From contig PLMI01000076.1 in NCBI GenBank assembly GCA_003142435.1, positions 1-11,465 on the forward strand: DNA of 11,465 nt. Direction: 5' to 3'. A program made the translations under genes and the position numbers. The notes under the pieces are model-generated. The model saw only the letters and a list, made by a program, of their open reading frames with translations, was not told where the DNA came from and made no database searches. Shown here one piece after another: positions 1 to 6,144 of this stretch; position 1 is the first letter of the stretch, and the number at the start of each line of letters is the position of its first letter. The stretch is from Coxiellaceae bacterium. GTDB lineage: Bacteria; Pseudomonadota; Gammaproteobacteria; UBA9339.

Positions 1-1
1 A

Positions 2-46
2 ATTGCAACAGCCCAGGTCGAGCGGTTTCCGCGAAGGCCTGGGTGA
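2..46 (+). CDS. C-terminal tail of an upstream gene (possibly icmQ), partial
   Basis: A reading frame enters from the left edge and ends at the TGA at 44-46, giving the residues IATAQVERFPRRPG. The TGA overlaps a possible GTG start of icmP at 43 in the GTGA arrangement common for coupled genes, and it lies 14 bases before the ATG at 61. In Legionella and Coxiella the gene before icmP is icmQ, so this is a reasonable guess from gene order. Fourteen residues are too few to recognise the family, and the other plus-strand frames are also open here. The call therefore rests on the stop/start arrangement alone. Confidence 0.35.
   Translation: MATAQVERFPRRPG
12..43 (+). promoter_or_regulatory. GC-rich hairpin just before the icmP start
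   Basis: CCCAGGTC (12-19) pairs with GGCCTGGG (36-43), with one T-G wobble. Inside it, GCGG (22-25) pairs with CCGC (29-32) around a TTT loop, leaving a small GA/GAA internal loop. The structure is much richer in GC than the rest of the window. It covers the end of the upstream reading frame and the purine run GAAGG (33-37) that could serve as a ribosome site for a GTG start at 43. It leaves CGGA (49-52) free for the ATG at 61. No T-run follows, so it does not look like an intrinsic terminator. A role in translation or RNA stability is inference. Confidence 0.45.
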
Positions 47-60
47 AACGGATAATTCCT

Positions 61-1218
61 ATGGCAAAAGGTGCAGCACCGGAACAACAACAAGGCGGCG
101 GAGGAGATCGAGCGTACGATCTTTTATGGTTAGCAGGTGGGATTGTAATATCAGTTTTGCTTCTTTGGTATTTCGAAAAAATTTACATCGTTAAAACTAT
201 CTTTTTAGTGCGCATATTTGAAATTAAAGCGATTTTATATTTTTTCTATGGAGTAGAAAAACTTTCCCTTTTCACAAAACTTCCGATTCCTATTCCTCCC
301 TTACAGAATCTGTTCGACTGGTTAGATTTCATGAATAGCAATTACGGAGGTGCAGTAGATTTTCCAGTAATCATGAAATTGAGTACAGATGTAGGAAAAT
401 ATCTCCTAATACCAGTAAGCATTTTGCTTTTATCATTAGCAAGCATTTTATTTTCCGGTGGGTCAACAAGCAAATTCAAAAATATATTCACAATGAAACA
501 ATTAAAAATTTCCGAGCAAAAAATCTGGCCGCAAATTACCCCTCTTCTGAAAACTAACTTAGTAGAAGTCCCGTTAGATGAAAAACCTTGGGCGGTTGCA
601 TTAGATCCTATGCGTTTCTGCAAAAAAAATAACCTTATAAGGCAGGAAACAAAAGACGGAAAAATAACTGTATCGTTAAAAAATGGCGCTGCCTATCGCG
701 TACTATCATTACAATTAGGTCCAAAATGGCAAGGGCCTGAAAGGCTTCCTTCGCATTTAAAAGCCTTATTTGCCATTTTTGCTGCGCGGATTAGCAGTGA
801 CAAAAAAAGCGCTGAAGACTTAGTCAATCAAATAGCCAAATCCGCAGCTGATATCAAACCAAATTTTGCTGGCGCTGAAGAGTTATTAAAAAAGCATATC
901 AACTCTAAGCAAGTGCAAAAAACTATAAGTTTGCATGGATATATCACAACAGCGCTAGCCTCACTTCTAGTCGCAGCGAGAGAAGTTGGCGTTTTAGCGA
1001 CCTCGGAATTTATATGGCTAAAACCGTTGGATAGACGCATGTGGTACATGTTAAATAGCATTGGCCGACCGACTACATTTGCCGAAGTTGCCGGCCCATA
1101 TGCGCATTGGTTGGCAGAAAAAAAATTGGGATTGCCTTTATTGGTACCAACTGTAGAAGAAGGCGTTAAAGGACTAGAAATCGCAATGAAGGAAATTCTC
1201 TACAAACCTGAAGAATAG
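61..1218 (+). CDS. icmP: IcmP/DotM, Dot/Icm type IV coupling complex membrane protein
   Basis: Inner-membrane partner of the coupling ATPase DotL in the Dot/Icm type IVB system. In Legionella, DotM helps recognise effectors at the cytoplasmic face. Counting from ATG 61 the protein has 385 residues, close to the roughly 380 of Legionella DotM. Hydrophobic segments lie at about residues 20-39, 45-63 and 113-132, and a soluble domain of about 245 residues follows. The most diagnostic stretch is the C-terminal part, with HGYITTALASLL, GVLATSEFIWLKPLDRR, WYMLNSIGR and EVAGPYAHW, a pattern shared by DotM and the related TrbA family. A Gln/Gly-rich N-terminus precedes the first membrane segment. The start is uncertain: GTG at 43 overlaps the upstream stop and adds six residues, while ATG 61 has CGGA eight bases upstream. 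icmO follows after 10 bases, so the two are probably co-expressed. Confidence 0.95.
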   Translation: MAKGAAPEQQQGGGGDRAYDLLWLAGGIVISVLLLWYFEKIYIVKTIFLVRIFEIKAILYFFYGVEKLSLFTKLPIPIPPLQNLFDWLDFMNSNYGGAVDFPVIMKLSTDVGKYLLIPVSILLLSLASILFSGGSTSKFKNIFTMKQLKISEQKIWPQITPLLKTNLVEVPLDEKPWAVALDPMRFCKKNNLIRQETKDGKITVSLKNGAAYRVLSLQLGPKWQGPERLPSHLKALFAIFAARISSDKKSAEDLVNQIAKSAADIKPNFAGAEELLKKHINSKQVQKTISLHGYITTALASLLVAAREVGVLATSEFIWLKPLDRRMWYMLNSIGRPTTFAEVAGPYAHWLAEKKLGLPLLVPTVEEGVKGLEIAMKEILYKPEE

Positions 1219-1228
1219 TAGAAATAAA

Positions 1229-3598
1229 ATGCCAAATTTAAAACAACGAGGTTTAGAAGCATATCAAGAGCAAGTATCCGCAGAACTTATCCGCGATACC
1301 CGTACTTTTGGGCAAAAGGTGCTTGATTTTTTCAAAAATCAGGCAGCCACTAGTATCCTTATCACAGCTTTTATCGCTGGTTGCATTGCTCTTCCAGGAA
1401 TGGCAGATGTTTTATTGCTCATTGGTTGTATATGTTTCATAGTATCAAAAGTACAAAGGCAGGTATTGCCATTTCGTCTTCCAAAACGGGCCAATAGACT
1501 TGACTTTAACAGCCCAGCTCCCGGCACAAACAAACCAGGTATGGCAGGCGGTATTTACTACTTTGGTAATAATAAAAGAGATAACGATGAGTTGTGGTTT
1601 ACAAACGAAGACATGAAAACTCACGTCTTAATGTTTGGATCAACAGGCAGCGGTAAAACGGAAACACTCATTTCTCTTGCTTATAATGCATTGATTCAAA
1701 GCAGTGGTTTCATTTACGTTGACGGCAAAGGCGATAACGCTCTTTTCACCAAAATCTATTCCATGGCCCGTTACATGGGACGTGAAGATGACCTTCTCTT
1801 GATTAACTTCATGACTGGCGCAAGAGACATCATCGGCCCTCAAGAAAAACGCCTTTCCAATACCATGAATCCATTTGCCCGCGGTTCCTCAAGTATGTTA
1901 TCACAATTAATAGTAAGCTTAATGGATTCGGCTTCAGGAAAATCTGACAGTGACATGTGGAAAGGCCGCGCAATCTCCTTTGTCGAAGCTCTGATGAGAG
2001 TTTTAGTCCCGATGCGCGATGCAGGACATGTTCTATTAGACGCAAACATTATTCGTAATTACTTTTCTTTAGAAAGATTGGAATCGATAGTGCTTGATAA
2101 AATATTTGTTAGAGATAACCAAGAACCCGTCAGTTTAGAAGGATTTCCAGAAGTTATTTGGGAACCAATTGCCAATTACCTCTTTAACCTTCCAGGATAT
2201 CAAAAAGCAAAAAAAGGCAAACAGGTATCCCAAGTATATGAACAGCATGGTTATATAACCATGCAATTAACCCGTGTTTTCACGTCTTTAGCTGATACAT
2301 ACGGACATATTTTGCGAACTAACCTGCCAGAAGTTGACCTTCGTGATGTGGTATTAAATCGAAGGTTATTAGTAGTTTTATTGCCTGCCTTAGAAAAATC
2401 TCCAGATGAATTGGCAAACTTAGGTAAAGTCATAATTGCATCGCTAAGAGTTATGATGGCAGCGGGCTTGGGTGATGAAATCGAAGGAATGTACAATCAA
2501 ATCATCGAGCGAAAACCCACTAATGCCAACACTCCCTTCTTATGCATATTAGACGAATATGGATACTACGCAGTTCCTGGCTTTGCAGTTGTGCCAGCTC
2601 AAGCACGTTCTTTAGGTTTTTCTGTAGTTTTCGCAGGACAGGATTTGCCCGCTTTGCAAAAAGCCTCAAAAGAAGAAGCGGCAACTATTGGAGCCAATAC
2701 AAATATAAAAATCTGTATGAAACTTGAAGACCCTATGGAGACATGGGAATTCTTCATGAAAACAGCAGGAGAATCATATGTTACTCATGTAGGCGGTTTT
2801 CAAACTGATGCCGGCAGCCTAACAAATCAATACTTAGATTCGAAAAGCGCCCAATTAGAAAAACGGGCTCGGGTTGACTTGCTTGACCTGAAAGAGCAAC
2901 GGGAAGGTGAGGCTCACGTTTTCTTTAAATCCAAAATTGTTAGAGCAAAATTGTTTTACGCCAATCCAAAACCAGTCCATGAAGTTCGGGTGAATCAGTT
3001 TGTAAAAATTGATTATCCTCCTGACAACATGATTAGAAATCTGGCTAATGGTTTTGAAAACTTAAAAGTTATTGCTGAGGCCAAAGATGCTCTTGCAAAT
3101 TTAAGCTTAAGTGATCCTGCGACCGAAATTGTGAAAATATTCAACAAAAATGTTGACGATTCTCCCATAGAAAGAGGGATTGCTACCCTACTGTCTTACC
3201 ATGAGGAGCAGGCAGAACTTCCAATGTTAGAAATGCAACAAGAAGAAATGTTACCGTCGGGAGAAATTGATATATTCACCCCTCTTAGAGCCTCAGATAA
3301 ACTCAAAAGAATGTTAAGAACAAAGAATTATGAGGAATTTTCCAAACCACTGCTCGATAAAAAATCAACTTTAAGCAAGGTTGCGCATTTGGAAAGATTA
3401 GATGGAAAAGCTGAACAATATGCCAATAATATAGCAATTGAACTAATCAAAGACCTGAAAAAAGAAACTAATTATCCTCCAATTAAAAGCACTACTGTAA
3501 CAGGCGGAGAAATTGGAACTGCCATACTTGATCTTGTCGGCAAAATTATTTTGAAAAAACAAGAAACAGCTAAAAAAGATGCCGGTGGAGCAACTTAA
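1229..3598 (+). CDS. icmO: IcmO/DotL, type IV coupling ATPase
   Basis: AAA+ coupling protein of the VirD4/TraD type, which receives effector proteins and feeds them to the Dot/Icm channel. The 789 residues match the usual length of about 783 for DotL. A hydrophobic N-terminal region (about residues 40-74) would form two membrane helices. Walker A is GSTGSGKT at 137-144 and Walker B is FLCILDEYGYY with D442/E443, so the ATPase appears intact. DGKGDNALF, shortly after Walker A, is typical of the DotL branch. The segment beyond about residue 600 is charged and helical-looking and matches the DotL C-terminal extension that in Legionella binds DotN and the IcmS-IcmW-LvgA adaptors. It lies 10 bases after icmP, with no clear ribosome site in TAGAAATAAA, which suggests translational coupling. 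A 20-bp DNA palindrome lies inside the gene. Confidence 0.97.
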   Translation: MPNLKQRGLEAYQEQVSAELIRDTRTFGQKVLDFFKNQAATSILITAFIAGCIALPGMADVLLLIGCICFIVSKVQRQVLPFRLPKRANRLDFNSPAPGTNKPGMAGGIYYFGNNKRDNDELWFTNEDMKTHVLMFGSTGSGKTETLISLAYNALIQSSGFIYVDGKGDNALFTKIYSMARYMGREDDLLLINFMTGARDIIGPQEKRLSNTMNPFARGSSSMLSQLIVSLMDSASGKSDSDMWKGRAISFVEALMRVLVPMRDAGHVLLDANIIRNYFSLERLESIVLDKIFVRDNQEPVSLEGFPEVIWEPIANYLFNLPGYQKAKKGKQVSQVYEQHGYITMQLTRVFTSLADTYGHILRTNLPEVDLRDVVLNRRLLVVLLPALEKSPDELANLGKVIIASLRVMMAAGLGDEIEGMYNQIIERKPTNANTPFLCILDEYGYYAVPGFAVVPAQARSLGFSVVFAGQDLPALQKASKEEAATIGANTNIKICMKLEDPMETWEFFMKTAGESYVTHVGGFQTDAGSLTNQYLDSKSAQLEKRARVDLLDLKEQREGEAHVFFKSKIVRAKLFYANPKPVHEVRVNQFVKIDYPPDNMIRNLANGFENLKVIAEAKDALANLSLSDPATEIVKIFNKNVDDSPIERGIATLLSYHEEQAELPMLEMQQEEMLPSGEIDIFTPLRASDKLKRMLRTKNYEEFSKPLLDKKSTLSKVAHLERLDGKAEQYANNIAIELIKDLKKETNYPPIKSTTVTGGEIGTAILDLVGKIILKKQETAKKDAGGAT
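2245..2264. repeat. 20-bp perfect palindrome within icmO
   Basis: The sequence GCATGGTTATATAACCATGC reads the same on both strands, with its centre between 2254 and 2255. It encodes part of QHGYITMQ in DotL, so the amino-acid sequence constrains it. A protein-binding site or a chance event are both possible; nothing else around it suggests a function. Confidence 0.6.
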
Positions 3599-3627
3599 CC
3601 TTGAACGTAAAAATTAAAAAATAGCAT

Positions 3628-4182
3628 ATGAATAAAAAGCTTAAATACAAATTTACACCATTGTTTTGCCTCGTTCTCTCTTTATCTTTTTTGCTTTCAG
3701 GATGTGATTTTTTTTCTACTCCACAATATTTTGATCGCGTAACTCTTATAAACAAAAATGATTACTTCGCAAGCTTAGTCAGTAAGGATTTAAACCATGA
3801 AGGAGTTAACGTGCGGCATGATGGGAAAACAACTACATTCACTATTGCCAATGATACATTATTTAATGAAAATTCTGCAAACCTGACTCATTCCGCCACA
3901 CCAATACTAAATAATGTTGTTAAATTTGTTGGCTATTACGATATTGAAACAATTACCGTTTCTACTTTTAGTATTGCCATGAATACTCCCGCCTTTGATT
4001 ACTCTAAAAGCAGTGCAATTGCCAAAAACAGAGCTCTTCGTGTTGAAAAATATTTATGGTCACAAAACATTGACGCCAGCATAATTTACGCAAATGGAAA
4101 ATTATCAAGGACAACAGAGACAAACAAACATTATGATGGTTTCACAACAATAAGTTTTGTAAGAAATTATAAATACAACTAA
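3628..4182 (+). CDS. icmN: IcmN/DotK, lipoprotein with OmpA-like domain
   Basis: Lipoprotein subunit of the Dot/Icm envelope core complex. A positively charged start and hydrophobic stretch end in the lipobox LLSG-C with the modified Cys at residue 26, so lipid attachment is expected. The C-terminal half follows the OmpA/peptidoglycan-binding layout: NSANLTHSATPILNNVV (82-98), a short strand ITVSTFS (109-115), then KNRALRVEKYL (133-143) and a terminal strand. The Arg of the RAxxV motif (R135) is kept. The usual GHTD-type motif with its ligand-binding Asp is replaced by VSTFSIAM, so peptidoglycan binding may be weak or changed. The residue after the lipid Cys is Asp. The length of 184 and the place between icmO and icmL fit IcmN, whose sequence is poorly conserved, so the name leans partly on gene order. 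Confidence 0.88.
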   Translation: MNKKLKYKFTPLFCLVLSLSFLLSGCDFFSTPQYFDRVTLINKNDYFASLVSKDLNHEGVNVRHDGKTTTFTIANDTLFNENSANLTHSATPILNNVVKFVGYYDIETITVSTFSIAMNTPAFDYSKSSAIAKNRALRVEKYLWSQNIDASIIYANGKLSRTTETNKHYDGFTTISFVRNYKYN

Positions 4183-4252
4183 CAATTGCAAAGTCATTTA
4201 ATAAAAACTAAAATAGCTAAATAGTTAGGATTCTCGAGGATATTGAAAAATT

Positions 4253-4888
4253 ATGGCAGATGACGCGATAGAGTTAGTTAGATTGAGAAATAATTTTTAT
4301 AGAGATAGCTATCGTAGAGCTTTACTCGCTCTTCTTTTATTGCTTTTGCTTGATATTGCTTTGGTAGGAATTATTTACTACCAGATTGTCAACCGCCCAT
4401 CCCCGCAATATTTTGCTACTAGTGTTGACGGCCGTATAACACCTATATTCCCCTTAAGCGATCCCATGATGCCACCGTCAGAACTGGTGCAATGGGCAAG
4501 CAGAGCTGCAGTTGCAGCATATACTTATAACTTTGTTGATTATCGTGAATCACTGCAGCAAGTACAGAACGATTTCACTCCTGAAGGTTGGCAATATTTT
4601 ATCCAGGCTCTACAAAATTCAAGGACTTTAGAGGCTGTGTTAACAAAAAAGCTTGTGGTTTCAGCTGTAGCTACAGGCGCCCCCATCATCCAAGACCAAG
4701 GAGTAATAAATGGCCGCTATGCCTGGAAAGTGCAAATGCCGATTTTAGTAACATATCAAAGTGCAAGTGAACAAACACAAACACCATATATTATAAACAT
4801 GGTAATCACTAGAGTACCAACAGCTAACATGCCAAGAGGTATAGCAATAGCAAGCTTTGTTTCTTCAGTTGGACAAATCGCAATTTAA
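4253..4888 (+). CDS. icmL: IcmL/DotI, inner-membrane Dot/Icm protein
   Basis: Bitopic inner-membrane protein of the Dot/Icm machine, structurally related to TraM of IncI plasmids and with a VirB8-like periplasmic domain. The 211 residues match the Legionella length of about 212. A short cytoplasmic N-terminus (LRNNFYRDSYRRAL) leads into one membrane helix at about residues 21-46, and the rest is periplasmic. Strong family matches are YFATSVDGRITP, LVQWASRAAVAAYTYNFVDYR, FTPEGWQYF, KKLVVSAVATGAP and YAWKVQMPILVTYQSASE. GAGGA at 4236-4240 is the likely ribosome site, though it lies twelve bases from the ATG, which is long. In Legionella the paralogue icmM/dotJ comes just before this gene; here the 70-base gap before icmL has no room for it. 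Confidence 0.97.
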   Translation: MADDAIELVRLRNNFYRDSYRRALLALLLLLLLDIALVGIIYYQIVNRPSPQYFATSVDGRITPIFPLSDPMMPPSELVQWASRAAVAAYTYNFVDYRESLQQVQNDFTPEGWQYFIQALQNSRTLEAVLTKKLVVSAVATGAPIIQDQGVINGRYAWKVQMPILVTYQSASEQTQTPYIINMVITRVPTANMPRGIAIASFVSSVGQIAI

Positions 4889-4910
4889 AAAAATGGCATA
4901 ACAATTTAGA

Positions 4911-6134
4911 ATGAAAAAATTAATATTTAGCTTTGTTACAATTTTACTTTTCATAGGATTACCTATTCAGGGAGGATATGCACAAAACGTTGGAACTGCT
5001 TCTGCACCTACTGCAACAAGCAGTGCTACAACCACACCTTCGACTCAACAACAGCAAACAACTGTTCCCATTGATTTGCAACAAAGAATGATAATGCTAA
5101 AAAAAATGATGGAGTCGCAATCTGTACCTCAAACCCCGCCTTCTTTACCTTCACCTGTATCGGCTCAAAATCAACAAAATCCGCCACCTGCAACAAATTT
5201 GCCTGGATCCATTGCTCCGCAACCGCAAGTTTTAGTTCCAGCAAATGCAGGGCCAGTAAATCCTCAGCAAGTTGGAGTTCCTTTTCAGCCAACTCCAGCT
5301 CCGACGGCAACTCCAGCAACGGCAGTTACGCAACAGATGCAAGCCCAACCGGTTAGCGGCGGTCTATATGACGAAGCTTTTTCCGGCGTTGTTACCCAAA
5401 TGCTGCCAATGACACCAACACAAATTGCAAAACTCCGGATGTTATTTAATGAAACCCAAAGGGCAGCAGTAATACCTCCCGGAATTCCTCCGAAACCAAC
5501 CACCTCCTCTGTTATGGTTAATTTATCCCCTGAGGCTACTCCGCCAGTTATAAAACTTGGGGCAGGATATATTACTTCTCTGGTTTTTATCGATTCCACA
5601 GGACAGCCTTGGCCAATCACGGCTTATAGCATAGGCGATCCAACAGCGTTCAATATACAATGGGATAAAGTCGGCAATACTTTACTTATACAGGCTGCAA
5701 GTTATTACAAACGCAGCAATCTTGCTGTTATTTTAAAAGGACTAAATACTCCGGTGATGATTACTTTATTGTCAGGACAAGATGCAGTAGAGTATCGAGT
5801 TGATTTGAGAATACCTGGTCTTGGACCAAATGCCGTCGTAATGCAAAATGGACTTCCAGATTCAGCAAACCCAATTTTATTAGATGTTTTAAATGGCCTT
5901 CCGCCTCCCGGAAGTAAGACCTTGAAAATAGAAGGTGGAGATTGTCAAGGTTGGCTGATCGGTAATAAAATGTATTTGCGAACTTCTTTGGATGTTATTT
6001 CACCAGCCTGGAAAGCAGTAATGAGCAGCATCGATGGCACACATGCGTATGAATTAGAAAAAGCACCAGTTGTACTTGCATTGCAACGAGGAAAAGATAA
6101 AACTTTAATTTTATCCATTGAGGGCTTTGAATAG
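4911..6134 (+). CDS. icmK: IcmK/DotH, envelope core-complex protein
   Basis: Periplasmic/outer-membrane core protein which, with the lipoproteins DotC and DotD, forms the outer ring of the Dot/Icm channel; its C-terminal domain is related to VirB9/TrbG. A signal peptide is clear (MKKLIFSFVTILLFIGLPIQGGYA), with cleavage likely before Q25. Residues 26-149 are low complexity, rich in Pro, Gln, Thr and Ala, with one helical patch (LQQRMIMLKKMMES). The conserved region starts near GGLYDEAF at 150 and runs to the end, including LGAGYITSLVFIDSTGQPWPI, AGCQ-like GGDCQGWLIGNKMYLRT and MSSIDGTHAYELEKAPVVLALQRG. At 407 residues it is about 45 longer than Legionella DotH (361), and the difference lies mainly in the linker. 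It follows icmL by 22 bases, and icmE starts 10 bases after it. Confidence 0.96.
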   Translation: MKKLIFSFVTILLFIGLPIQGGYAQNVGTASAPTATSSATTTPSTQQQQTTVPIDLQQRMIMLKKMMESQSVPQTPPSLPSPVSAQNQQNPPPATNLPGSIAPQPQVLVPANAGPVNPQQVGVPFQPTPAPTATPATAVTQQMQAQPVSGGLYDEAFSGVVTQMLPMTPTQIAKLRMLFNETQRAAVIPPGIPPKPTTSSVMVNLSPEATPPVIKLGAGYITSLVFIDSTGQPWPITAYSIGDPTAFNIQWDKVGNTLLIQAASYYKRSNLAVILKGLNTPVMITLLSGQDAVEYRVDLRIPGLGPNAVVMQNGLPDSANPILLDVLNGLPPPGSKTLKIEGGDCQGWLIGNKMYLRTSLDVISPAWKAVMSSIDGTHAYELEKAPVVLALQRGKDKTLILSIEGFE

Positions 6135-6144
6135 TTATATCTTT

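Noticed and set aside
3..194. Arg-rich 63-codon frame at the window start
   Set aside because: It overlaps the DotM N-terminus in another frame and runs into its membrane segment; its composition looks like a shadow of Gln/Gly-rich codons.
5026..5620. Minus-strand open frames opposite the DotH linker
   Set aside because: They are antisense shadows of low-complexity Pro/Gln/Ala codons in icmK, with no family resemblance.
6118..6144. TTG start of icmE inside icmK
   Set aside because: It adds nine residues not needed for the membrane anchor; ATG 6145 just after the icmK stop is simpler.
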